A DNA stretch of 64,000 nt, taken from assembly GCF_032050975.1 (NCBI RefSeq), contig NZ_CP116967.1, forward strand, positions 1,361,001 to 1,425,000, in the 5' to 3' direction. The notes under the pieces were generated by a model, which saw nothing but the letters and a program-made list of their open reading frames with translations, did no database searches and was not told where the DNA came from. Every line of letters begins with the position of its first letter. Within the stretch, counting starts at the first letter, position 1. Made by a program: the position numbers and the translations under genes. Origin of the DNA: Candidatus Nitrospira allomarina (GTDB taxonomy: Bacteria; Nitrospirota; Nitrospiria; Nitrospirales; UBA8639). This document shows positions 53,952 to 62,659 of this stretch, in pieces.

Positions 53952-55442
53952 ATGAGTGACGAGCAACGAAATCGGAAAGTGATTGCTCTGGCCCCCATGC
54001 CGCCGGAAAAATCTGCCTATGCCCTAGCTCGATATAGTCGTTCACCGGATTCTATTGAGGAAAGTCTGCGATGGGTCCATTCCCATTCTTCCGAAAAGTT
54101 TTGGGAGCAGTTTTATTTTGCCTATGGGCACGGTTCGATTGCCGATCTTGGGCATGCGACGGTGTGTTTCGAACATATTTCTGAACTGGCGGCTATTCGT
54201 CTTGAGGATGAACCTCTGTGGGATGGGCAAGCCAAATCCAGCCGCTATCAAAACTTTGCGGCAGCCGGCTGTTACGTGCCTAGCGAGATTGCTAATACGG
54301 AAATCGAAGGGGAATATCGCGGCATCCTGGGCAGCCTCTATAACATTTATCGGTTGTTGAAAGATCCGATCCAAACCCATTTGGGGAAGCGATATCCCAG
54401 GCCGGAGAGTATGAAATCCGCAGATTACGATCGAACCCTCAGTGCTCGAACCTATGATGTCATTCGCTATCTGCTTCCACTGGCGGCGATGACGAATGTG
54501 GGGCAGGTGGTCAGTATTCGCACATTGGAAAAGCAAATCACGCGGTTGCTGTCTGCTCAATTGCCGGAATTAAAGGGAATTGGAGAAGATCTGAAGGCTG
54601 CATGTGCCAAATCACCCTCAACGGTATGGGCCGAGTTGCAGCAAGAAGAGACCAAAGGGTTAGAGGCCTTGGCGCCGACCTTAGCCCGGTATGCAGGGGC
54701 TAACGAATATCAAGGTTCGGTATATAAGGACGTACTTCGCCAGGTGAAAGGGCGACTCAAACAGGCTGGCTATGATGATCCGCAATCCTGGAAAGGAAGG
54801 GATCAGCCGGTTGATTTGCTGGAACCGCATGCGCCATTAGATGAATTAGTGACGACGCTGGTATACCGAGTGAGCCATGCCCCTTACCGGTTTCTCCTTG
54901 AGTGGGTACAAGAGTGGTCGGAAAAAGAGAAACAGGAAGTGGTCGATGCCGCGCTACGCGGTCGTGGTCCTCATGACGATTTGATAAAGGAATTCCGCTC
55001 CGGATATGCCTTTATCTTTGACATTCTGATGGATATCGGTGGGTGGAGGGATATGCACCGGCACCGGCGTTGTCAGCAGATTCAGCAAAATTTTACGACG
55101 ATTCATGGGTACGAGGTACCGTCCGTTTTATCGGAGGCAGGAGTGGAGAGAGAATATCGGCAAGCCATGGATGCCGTGCGAATGGATATAGAGCGGTTGC
55201 GTGTCAGTAATCAGGAGGCGGCTCTCTATGCCATTCCATTTGGTTTTCGTGTTCGGTGTTTGTTTAAAATGGATTTTGCTGAAGTTGAGTATATTGCCAA
55301 ATTGCGGTCCGGGGTAAAGGGCCATTGGTCGTATCGAACCGTGGCCTGGCTTATGAAACAAAAGATGCTTGAGCGACATCCGTATCTAGGCAGCCTCATG
55401 GAGGCCACGTCGCCAGATATTGAAGATTCGCTGACACGGTAG
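53952..55442 (+). CDS. Double-domain ThyX-type (FAD-dependent thymidylate synthase-like) protein
   Basis: About 496 residues, twice the usual ThyX length, with two related halves. The N-half has FAYGHGSIADLGHATVCFEHIS and DGQAKSSRYQNF, echoing the ThyX (RHR)-xx-S-x-R signature; the C-half has WRDMHRHRRCQQIQQNF. ThyX makes dTMP from dUMP using FAD and methylene-tetrahydrofolate. In the double-domain form the catalytic and binding residues are divided, and true dTMP synthase activity is unproven. The ATG at 53952 follows AAGGA; a TTG one codon earlier is less likely. The TPR gene follows 50 bp downstream. Confidence 0.83.
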   Translation: MSDEQRNRKVIALAPMPPEKSAYALARYSRSPDSIEESLRWVHSHSSEKFWEQFYFAYGHGSIADLGHATVCFEHISELAAIRLEDEPLWDGQAKSSRYQNFAAAGCYVPSEIANTEIEGEYRGILGSLYNIYRLLKDPIQTHLGKRYPRPESMKSADYDRTLSARTYDVIRYLLPLAAMTNVGQVVSIRTLEKQITRLLSAQLPELKGIGEDLKAACAKSPSTVWAELQQEETKGLEALAPTLARYAGANEYQGSVYKDVLRQVKGRLKQAGYDDPQSWKGRDQPVDLLEPHAPLDELVTTLVYRVSHAPYRFLLEWVQEWSEKEKQEVVDAALRGRGPHDDLIKEFRSGYAFIFDILMDIGGWRDMHRHRRCQQIQQNFTTIHGYEVPSVLSEAGVEREYRQAMDAVRMDIERLRVSNQEAALYAIPFGFRVRCLFKMDFAEVEYIAKLRSGVKGHWSYRTVAWLMKQKMLERHPYLGSLMEATSPDIEDSLTR

Positions 55443-55491
55443 CGAATGAATAAGCATTATTGAACTCGATTAGGATTAAAAGGATGTGGGC

Positions 55492-56511
55492 ATGAGTATA
55501 GATTTTGAGCATGTAATTAATGACGCCATTTGCCAGGGAGCATGGGATGTGGTCTACGCAGAGGCACGAAAGTGGTCTGGACAGGCTGATTGCGGGCCGT
55601 TGCCCTATTTCGCGCTGAATGTCGTGTGCATGTTGCGGGGAGATTTTGCCGAAGCGTGGAAGATCTATCCTCGGGCTTTTGGAGAAGAGGCCGATGTGCA
55701 ACTGCTTCAGGAATGGATGGCACGCTTGCGGGTTCAGGGGTCAGATGCGCCGAATTTTTTGTTATTTGAAGGAGTGTTTTATACACAATCCGGAAGGTTG
55801 GAGGAGGCGGTGGCCAGTTATGAACAAGTAGGAGCGTTGGCTCCCGACTCTCCCTATCCATACTTTTTCCTGGCGCAAATTTATCAGGCCAAAGATCGCA
55901 TCGATCAGGCCGTTAAAGCCTACCGCGAAGCAATTAAGCGGGACCCCTCTTATGTGGCCGCTCGCCTCAAACTCGGGGTGGCCTATCAGGATCAAGGGCA
56001 GTTGGAGATGGCCATTCCACAATATCGGGAAGTCCTGAAGCTCCGTCCCGATGATGCCTTTGGGCATACCAATCTGGCCTGTGCCTTAGCGGAACAAGGT
56101 AAAATTGAGCCGGCGATTGAAGAATATAAAAAGGCGTTGCAGATTGATCCTCATGATGCTGAAGTTCATTTCGCCTTGGGAGGCCTTTACGAAAACAAGG
56201 GGAGACTGGATTTGGCGAAACGACAGTACGAAGAAGCCCTTCGGCTGGAACCAAACTTTGCGCCGGCCGCGACCGCGATTGGCTGGTTTTTATATGATAA
56301 GGGGCAAGACGATTTTGCCATGGATTATTTCAGTCGAGCGCTCAAAGCAAACCCAGATGATGCCCAAGCGACATTCGGGGTTGGCCGTATCTATGAAGAA
56401 AAGCGCAAGCCGGAATTGGCGGTGCAGCATTATCAGCGGGCACTGACTTTAGAAAAAGACCCGGATAAGAAGATGCGCATTCTCAATTTTATGGATAAAT
56501 TGCTTGGATAA
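55492..56511 (+). CDS. TPR repeat protein
   Basis: A 339-residue protein from the ATG at 55492 (AAGGA upstream). After a non-repeat N-terminal ~80 residues it contains about seven tetratricopeptide repeats from near residue 85 to the end, for example RIDQAVKAYREAIKRDPSYV, QLEMAIPQYREVLKLRPDDA, KIEPAIEEYKKALQIDPHDA and RLDLAKRQYEEALRLEPNFA. No signal peptide, so cytoplasmic scaffolding is likely. It starts 50 bp after the ThyX-type gene and may be co-transcribed. Partner proteins unknown. Confidence 0.9.
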   Translation: MSIDFEHVINDAICQGAWDVVYAEARKWSGQADCGPLPYFALNVVCMLRGDFAEAWKIYPRAFGEEADVQLLQEWMARLRVQGSDAPNFLLFEGVFYTQSGRLEEAVASYEQVGALAPDSPYPYFFLAQIYQAKDRIDQAVKAYREAIKRDPSYVAARLKLGVAYQDQGQLEMAIPQYREVLKLRPDDAFGHTNLACALAEQGKIEPAIEEYKKALQIDPHDAEVHFALGGLYENKGRLDLAKRQYEEALRLEPNFAPAATAIGWFLYDKGQDDFAMDYFSRALKANPDDAQATFGVGRIYEEKRKPELAVQHYQRALTLEKDPDKKMRILNFMDKLLG

Positions 56512-56565
56512 ATTAGATAAAAGGGGACGGACAGGCATCAGGCATTCTTCGAAAGCGATGTGAAG

Positions 56566-56844
56566 TTATCCCTGCCGAAAAAACTCTTGAATGGCTGATA
56601 TTTGAGGATTGAGGTCTCCGGTGTTTCGTACTTCCCGGCGTAACTGCTCTTGTAGGTAGGACGAGTATCCCACCTTGTTGAGGAAAAAGGCGAAAAATTG
56701 ATCAGGTGGAAGCGCAGTCTGGGTTCGCAATTCCTCAACAATGTCATCACTGATGGGGATCAAAGTACTCCCGATGTGGAGGATGACTTTATAATAATTC
56801 CCGTCCCCCCGTTGTTCTAATCTCAGACCCGTTTGTGTTCCCAA
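56566..56844 (-). CDS. Conserved-looking hypothetical protein
   Basis: A 92-residue predicted cytoplasmic protein (GTQTGLRLEQRGDGNYYKVI...). The TTG at 56844 is preferred as start because GGAG lies six bases upstream; the TTG four codons earlier has the purine run directly against it. Mixed strand/helix character; the segment LPPDQFFAFFLNKVGYSSYL is the most distinctive. No family recognised. It lies convergently after the TPR gene and is divergent from serC. Confidence 0.6.
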   Translation of the reverse strand: MGTQTGLRLEQRGDGNYYKVILHIGSTLIPISDDIVEELRTQTALPPDQFFAFFLNKVGYSSYLQEQLRREVRNTGDLNPQISAIQEFFRQG

Positions 56845-57048
56845 GTTGTTCTCCAACCTTCTTGAAAATCTATGAAAGCCGTCTCCAATCGCCGGTCATT
56901 GTAGGGTATCCAAAATTGGAATAACAAGGTTGCGTCCTCTTCTTGACTGGTTTAGGACCCTGTGCTAGCGTAACCTCTTTTTCACCCTGGTGAGGATTGT
57001 AATTCAATAGGTATGACGCCAGTTTAGGCATGGAGGACAAGTCAGATA

Positions 57049-58131
57049 ATGTCGCGGATATTCAACTTTAGTGCGGGTCCGGCGATCTTGCCGGAAGAAG
57101 TGTTAAAGCAGGCTCAGACCGAATTGCCGGATTGGCGTGGGTCTGGTGCATCAATCATGGAAATGAGCCATCGTGGGAAAGAGTTTGTCTCGGTGGCTGC
57201 AGAAGCCGAGCAAGATGTCCGCGATTTATTGGGAGTACCTGCTAATTATAAAGTGCTTTTTTTGCAAGGCGGGGCGTCCACGCAATTTGCCACCATTCCC
57301 ATGAATATTTTACGTGGGAAAAGTAAAGCTGATTACATTTTAACCGGTGCGTGGGGCAAAAAAGCTGTAAGCGATGCAAAAAAATACTGTGTGGTCAATG
57401 TTGCAGCATCTTCCGAAAGCGATAAATTTACGAGTATTCCGCCATTTGAAGGTTGGGCATTAAGTCAGGATGCCGCCTATGTGCATTACACGCCCAACGA
57501 AACGATCGGTGGGGTTGAATTTCACTGGGTCCCAGATACCGGCGAGGTGCCGTTAGTTGCCGATTTTTCATCCACTATTTTATCGCGTCCCATTGACGTC
57601 AGTCGCTTCGGAATCATTTATGCTGGCGCACAAAAAAATATTGGCCCGGCCGGATTGACATTAGTGATTGTGCGGGACGACCTCATTGGGAATGCGTTGC
57701 CGATTACCCCAAGCGTGTACGATTATGCCAAACAAGCAGAAGCGGATTCTATGTTGAATACACCGCCAACTTATGCCGTGTATATTGCCGGATTGGTGTT
57801 TAAATGGTTAAAAAAACAAGGTGGGCTTTCGGCGATGAGTGCCATTAATCAACGGAAGGCTGGCAAACTCTATGCAGCAATTGATGGGTCTAGATTTTAC
57901 CGGAATCCCGTAGAAAAGGCCTCTCGATCCTGGATGAACGTCCCCTTCGTCTTGGCCAATCCGGATTTGGATAAGGCCTTTCTTGCAGGAGCGACAGAGG
58001 CAGGATTAACCACACTTGAAGGCCATCGATCTGTTGGCGGAATGCGGGCCAGTATTTATAACGCGATGCCTGAAGCTGGCGTTGATGCGTTGATTGATTT
58101 TATGGCGGATTTTGAGAAACGCAAAGCCTAA
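57049..58131 (+). CDS. serC: Phosphoserine aminotransferase
   Basis: A 360-residue class V PLP aminotransferase that converts 3-phosphohydroxypyruvate to phosphoserine. It starts [20 protein letters not shown], then [28 protein letters not shown], and the PLP-lysine segment [16 protein letters not shown] (Lys near residue 198), with the C-terminal [12 protein letters not shown]. Length is canonical. serA follows 183 bp downstream on the same strand, giving the two-gene serine branch. Confidence 0.98.
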   Translation: MSRIFNFSAGPAILPEEVLKQAQTELPDWRGSGASIMEMSHRGKEFVSVAAEAEQDVRDLLGVPANYKVLFLQGGASTQFATIPMNILRGKSKADYILTGAWGKKAVSDAKKYCVVNVAASSESDKFTSIPPFEGWALSQDAAYVHYTPNETIGGVEFHWVPDTGEVPLVADFSSTILSRPIDVSRFGIIYAGAQKNIGPAGLTLVIVRDDLIGNALPITPSVYDYAKQAEADSMLNTPPTYAVYIAGLVFKWLKKQGGLSAMSAINQRKAGKLYAAIDGSRFYRNPVEKASRSWMNVPFVLANPDLDKAFLAGATEAGLTTLEGHRSVGGMRASIYNAMPEAGVDALIDFMADFEKRKA

Positions 58132-58314
58132 CGTCTCCTCGGAAATCCGGTTGCGAATGACTCGCCAACATACAAAATAAATATACAAGACAGATAATAG
58201 TCCGGATATGTTTGCGACAACCCTGCGTGTGGGAGATGCCACAAAAAATGGCATGACTGCTAAAGATTTCCCTGTGAAAACTAAAGTGGGGCCTCCCCTA
58301 TATTTGGAGATACT

Positions 58315-59898
58315 ATGAATATTTTAGTGAGTGACAGCCTTTCCCCTAAAGGAGTTGAAGTCTTAGAGCGGGCCGGATTTTCGGTGGATGTGAAAACTAA
58401 GCTCACGAAAGAGGAATTGCTTCAAGAAATACCCAAATATGAAGGTTTAGTTGTTCGGTCTGCAACCAAAGTCACTAAAGACGTGATTGAGGCGGGCAGT
58501 CGTCTTCGTATTGTGGGACGTGCCGGAACCGGTTTGGATAATGTTGACAGTGAGGCGGCAACCCGGCGCGGCATTGTGGTCATGAATACTCCAGGTGGAA
58601 ATACAATTACCACTGCGGAGCACACAATGTCGATGATTGCGTCGATGAGTCGAAAAATTCCACAGGCGACCATGTCCATGAAGGCAGGAAAGTGGGAAAA
58701 AACCCGGTTCATGGGAACGGAACTCTATAATAAAACGTTGGGGTTGGTGGGGTTAGGCCAGATTGGGTCGTATGTTGCAAAACTGGCCCAGGGGTGGTCA
58801 ATGAATGTCATTGGCTATGATCCCTATTTAGCCGTGGAGCGGGCCAAACAAATGGGGATTGAGGTTGTAGACTTAAATGAATTGTTCCATCGTTCTGATG
58901 TGATCTCGGTTCATACGCCCTTGACCAATGAAACGAGGGGCCTCATTAATACCGAGACCCTAGCAAAGATGAAAGATGGGGTCATGATCGTGAATTGTGC
59001 CAGAGGCGGTATCATTAATGAACTGGATTTATGCGAAGCGTTGAAATCTCAGAAAGTGGCCGCGGCGGCCTTTGATGTGTTTGAAAATGAGCCAGTGGAT
59101 CCCAAGCATCCTCTCATGGATCTTGATAACTTCATCTGCACCCCTCATATAGGTGCTTCTACCGAAGAAGCTCAAGAGAATGTGGCAATTGGAATTGCTG
59201 AACAATTCGTTGATTATTTCAAGCGAGGTATTGCCAGAGGGGCTGTGAACGTTCCCTCTGTGGCCCCTGAAGTGCTTCCCCAACTGCAGCCCTATTTGGT
59301 CTTGGCCGAACGTATGGGTCGATTTCAGGCCCAATTATTAGATGGAGGGATTAAATCCGTTACCGTTGAATACTTTGGTGAAGTAGCTCAACTGACCGTG
59401 GCACCCGTGACCGTCGCTGTGTTAAAGGGCCTTCTCTCTCCTATTTTGGAAGATGTCATCAATTACGTGAATGCCCCTATCGTGGCAAAAGAACGTGGTA
59501 TTGAAGTTAAGGAAGTGAAGAGTAGTGATGCCGGAGACTTCTCCAGTTTAATCCGGATCAAAGTCGAAGCTGGTTCTCAAACGTATTCCCTGGGTGGAAC
59601 TCTTTTTCATCGTCAAGAACCGCGTTTTGTCGAAATAAACCAATTTCAGGTTGAGGTGGTGTCGGAAGGCCAAATGATTTTGATCGATAACGTGGATCGC
59701 CCCGGGGTAATTGGTATGGTTGGTCAGATTTTAGGCCAGCATGATGTCAACATTGCCAGGATGCAATGCGCCAGAGTCGAGCGTGGTGCATCAGCACTGC
59801 TGATTATTGGTCTGGATGCCCCGCTTGCTTCCGCCGTGTTGGATCTTCTCAAGAAAGAAAAAGATATTCTGTCCGTCCGCATGGTTGATCTCAGCTAG
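58315..59898 (+). CDS. serA: D-3-phosphoglycerate dehydrogenase
   Basis: A 527-residue long-form SerA. The substrate/NAD domain has VGRAGTGLDNVD, the Rossmann loop LGLVGLGQIGSYVA, CARGGIINE with the catalytic Arg, and the Glu/His pair in VFENEPV and CTPHIGAST. An intervening ASB domain and a C-terminal ACT domain (MILIDNVDRPGVIGMVGQIL) complete it. The ACT domain usually allows serine feedback control. It catalyses the first step of serine synthesis from 3-phosphoglycerate and is positioned after serC. Confidence 0.98.
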   Translation: MNILVSDSLSPKGVEVLERAGFSVDVKTKLTKEELLQEIPKYEGLVVRSATKVTKDVIEAGSRLRIVGRAGTGLDNVDSEAATRRGIVVMNTPGGNTITTAEHTMSMIASMSRKIPQATMSMKAGKWEKTRFMGTELYNKTLGLVGLGQIGSYVAKLAQGWSMNVIGYDPYLAVERAKQMGIEVVDLNELFHRSDVISVHTPLTNETRGLINTETLAKMKDGVMIVNCARGGIINELDLCEALKSQKVAAAAFDVFENEPVDPKHPLMDLDNFICTPHIGASTEEAQENVAIGIAEQFVDYFKRGIARGAVNVPSVAPEVLPQLQPYLVLAERMGRFQAQLLDGGIKSVTVEYFGEVAQLTVAPVTVAVLKGLLSPILEDVINYVNAPIVAKERGIEVKEVKSSDAGDFSSLIRIKVEAGSQTYSLGGTLFHRQEPRFVEINQFQVEVVSEGQMILIDNVDRPGVIGMVGQILGQHDVNIARMQCARVERGASALLIIGLDAPLASAVLDLLKKEKDILSVRMVDLS

Positions 59899-59969
59899 CT
59901 TGACGGCTTCTTTCTGCAGACTATCTTAGCCAAACTTTTCGAGTTGGCAGGTTCGCTTCCATACGCCTC

Positions 59970-61295
59970 ATGAAACCACTCCGCTCGCTTATTCCCATTG
60001 GTACAGCTACATTACTTCCCCATACGGCGCAAAGCGTCCGGTGGTTGGAAGAGCAATTGTTGGCTCATTGTTCCACCTGGGGCTATCAGGAAATCATTCT
60101 CCCCACCTTTGAGTATCTTGATGTATTAGCCGTGGGCTTGGCTCCTGAAATCCTGGAGAAATGCTATAAATTTGCGGATTGGGGGTCAGGCCGAATTCTG
60201 GTCTTGCGACCTGATGCGACCGCTCAGATTGCTCGGATGGTGGCCATGGGCCTCGGAGGAAATGCTCTTCCCTTGCGGTTTTCCTATCGGACCACAGTTT
60301 TTCGGTATGAACCGGAACATCGTGGACGGGACCGTGAAGTATTTCAGGTCGGATTTGAACTGCTTGGCAAGGATACTTCTCAAAGTGATGCTGAAGTCGT
60401 GACTTTATTGGCGGGGCTTCTGGGACGAATTGGGTTGCCAGAATGGAAAATTTCTCTTGGTCATGTCGGATTTTTTAAGGCGTTGTTGGCCCAATCCGGT
60501 TTGTCTCTCAGTGGGCGAAAGCAGGCAGAAATTGCGGCAGCCCATAAAGACCTTCCTCAGCTTGAAAAAATTTTAGAGACTGAACGGTTATCTCGTTCCA
60601 AGGTAAAGGACATATTGCAGGTGCCCGAACGGTACGGCCGTGACGAAGTGCTGGAATGGGGAATGCGAATTGCCGGGAAGGATGCGCAATTGCTTAAGCC
60701 CTTACAACGTCTGATGCAGGTGTACCGGCAATTAATCGCAAACGGCGTGCAAGATCATATTCTTTTGGACCTTGGGGAGTTTCGTGGTTTTGACTATTAC
60801 GATGGTGTCGTGTTTGATGTTTTTACCTCTACGTTCGGCAGTGAAATCGGTGGAGGAGGGCGTTACAATCATTTGGTTGGGCGGTTTGGCCGGAACCTTT
60901 CTGCCATTGGATTAGGGTTGGATTTGGACCGCGTGTTTTCCGCCTTGGAGCGGGGAGGAAAGGTGGGCGGCAATGGATTGAAGTCTGTCAGAATTTTTAC
61001 TTCTCCTCTTCAGTCCGAGGCATCCTTTGCTCTTGCTCAGCGATTACGGGGGGCTGGGATTTGTGTGATTGAAGAAATGATAGAAGGTTCTCCAAAATCG
61101 GCTTTGAGCTGGGTTACCAAAGCTGTTCGGCGTCGAGGGGTGCCGTGTGCAATGATTTTTGAAGAAAAGACATCCACCCCGCAATCGGTGCTCTTATTAG
61201 AATTCACCTCTTTTTCTCAAAGGCCCCGGCAAACCCGGATGCTAGTTCAAGAACTTCCTCAACGGTTACAAGCATTCAGCCATGGCAATATCTGA
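59970..61295 (+). CDS. hisZ: ATP phosphoribosyltransferase regulatory subunit
   Basis: A 441-residue HisRS-like protein. It has class II synthetase-like motifs (LRPDATAQIARMVA; FRYEPEHRGRDREVFQVGFE) but lacks the histidyl-tRNA synthetase anticodon domain pattern and diverges at the histidine-binding motif, which marks HisZ, the regulatory partner of short-form HisG in histidine synthesis. HisRS is the main alternative. No hisG is in the window. Its last codons overlap the dnaB start by 14 bp. Confidence 0.87.
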   Translation: MKPLRSLIPIGTATLLPHTAQSVRWLEEQLLAHCSTWGYQEIILPTFEYLDVLAVGLAPEILEKCYKFADWGSGRILVLRPDATAQIARMVAMGLGGNALPLRFSYRTTVFRYEPEHRGRDREVFQVGFELLGKDTSQSDAEVVTLLAGLLGRIGLPEWKISLGHVGFFKALLAQSGLSLSGRKQAEIAAAHKDLPQLEKILETERLSRSKVKDILQVPERYGRDEVLEWGMRIAGKDAQLLKPLQRLMQVYRQLIANGVQDHILLDLGEFRGFDYYDGVVFDVFTSTFGSEIGGGGRYNHLVGRFGRNLSAIGLGLDLDRVFSALERGGKVGGNGLKSVRIFTSPLQSEASFALAQRLRGAGICVIEEMIEGSPKSALSWVTKAVRRRGVPCAMIFEEKTSTPQSVLLLEFTSFSQRPRQTRMLVQELPQRLQAFSHGNI

Positions 61296-62637
61296 AGCGC
61301 CAGAGATTCGAGTCCCTCCCCAAAATCTCGAAGCGGAACAATCCGTTCTTGGCGCCATTCTTCTTGATAATGCGGCGCTTAATCGAGCGATGGAAATCTT
61401 GTCGGAGGATGACTTTTATCGAACGGGCAACCGGATCGTGTACCGTGGCATGGTGGCATTGTCAGAGAGGAATCAACCTGTTGATCAAATTACTCTGACA
61501 GACTATTTGCGAGGGACCGGCGAACTCGACCAGATCGGGGGCGCTTCGTATATTGCAGAAATCGTACAGGTGGTTCCCAGTGCCGCCAATATCCGTTATC
61601 ACAGTAATATTGTTCGAGATAAATCCTTGCTTCGTGGCCTTGTTCAAACTGCCACCGAGGTGGCCATGCGAGGCTATGAGGGGACGACGGGGACGAATGA
61701 ACTCCTTGAATTTGCCGAACGGGAAATTTTTCGATTGGCCCAGGGGCATTTGGGAGGAACTTTTGCGCCTGTCAGTAGTATCATTAAGGATAGTGTTGAG
61801 ATTGTTGACCGGTTGTATAGCCGAAAAGAACGGATCACCGGAGTGCCCACCGGCTTTTCGGACTTGGATAATATGCTGGCTGGGCTTCAACCATCTGATT
61901 TAATTATCGTGGCGGGTAGGCCGAGTATGGGGAAGACCAGTTTGGCCTTGGGGATGGTCGAGTATGCTTCTCTTCGATCCAATGCCGTAGTCGGAATCTT
62001 TAGTTTAGAGATGTCTCGTGCGCAGCTGGTTTTGCGTATGTTGAGTTCCCAGGCGTTGTTAGACTCTCATGCTCTCCGGACTGGACAGTTAACCAAACAT
62101 GATTGGGTAGCCTTAACTGAGGCAGCGAGTCGGCTGGAGCAGGCCAGGATTTTCATAGACGATTCTGGAAATTTAACTCTTCAGCAAATGCGAGGGAAGG
62201 CTCGACGGTTGAAAGCCGAGCATGGGTTGGACCTCCTCGTGGTCGATTATTTGCAATTGATGGAAGGGCGTGGAGATTCAGAATCTCGTCAACAAGAAAT
62301 TTCGGATATTTCCCGGGCCTTGAAAGGATTGGCAAAAGAATTGAATATTCCTGTGATTGCCCTTTCTCAGTTAAGCCGGGCGGTGGAAAATCGAAAACCG
62401 CCCATCCCCGTGCTGGCTGATTTGCGCGAGTCGGGTGCGATTGAGCAAGATGCCGATGTGGTGATGTTTATCTATCGCGAGGAGGTCTATGAGCCTGATA
62501 CTGAGCAGAAAGGCATTGCGCAAATCCTGGTGAGAAAACATCGGAATGGACCGATTGGAGAAGTGGATCTGCAATTTCATGACCGGTATGCCAAATTTAA
62601 TAACTTAACGAGAGAGAGACAGGCTGGTATAGTATAA
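61282..62637 (+). CDS. dnaB: Replicative DNA helicase
   Basis: A 451-residue DnaB, the hexameric replication fork helicase. The N-terminal domain begins VPPQNLEAEQSVLGAILLD. The RecA-like domain has Walker A GRPSMGKTSLALGM, the IFSLEMSRAQLVLRML segment, Walker B LLVVDYLQLMEG, and ALSQLSRAVENR with the arginine finger region and DLRESGAIEQDADVV. Complete, with no intein. It overlaps hisZ and is followed 22 bp on by a TPR lipoprotein gene, likely one transcript. Confidence 0.98.
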   Translation: MAISEAPEIRVPPQNLEAEQSVLGAILLDNAALNRAMEILSEDDFYRTGNRIVYRGMVALSERNQPVDQITLTDYLRGTGELDQIGGASYIAEIVQVVPSAANIRYHSNIVRDKSLLRGLVQTATEVAMRGYEGTTGTNELLEFAEREIFRLAQGHLGGTFAPVSSIIKDSVEIVDRLYSRKERITGVPTGFSDLDNMLAGLQPSDLIIVAGRPSMGKTSLALGMVEYASLRSNAVVGIFSLEMSRAQLVLRMLSSQALLDSHALRTGQLTKHDWVALTEAASRLEQARIFIDDSGNLTLQQMRGKARRLKAEHGLDLLVVDYLQLMEGRGDSESRQQEISDISRALKGLAKELNIPVIALSQLSRAVENRKPPIPVLADLRESGAIEQDADVVMFIYREEVYEPDTEQKGIAQILVRKHRNGPIGEVDLQFHDRYAKFNNLTRERQAGIV

Positions 62638-62659
62638 AGAAATTGTTGAGGGACGGTAT

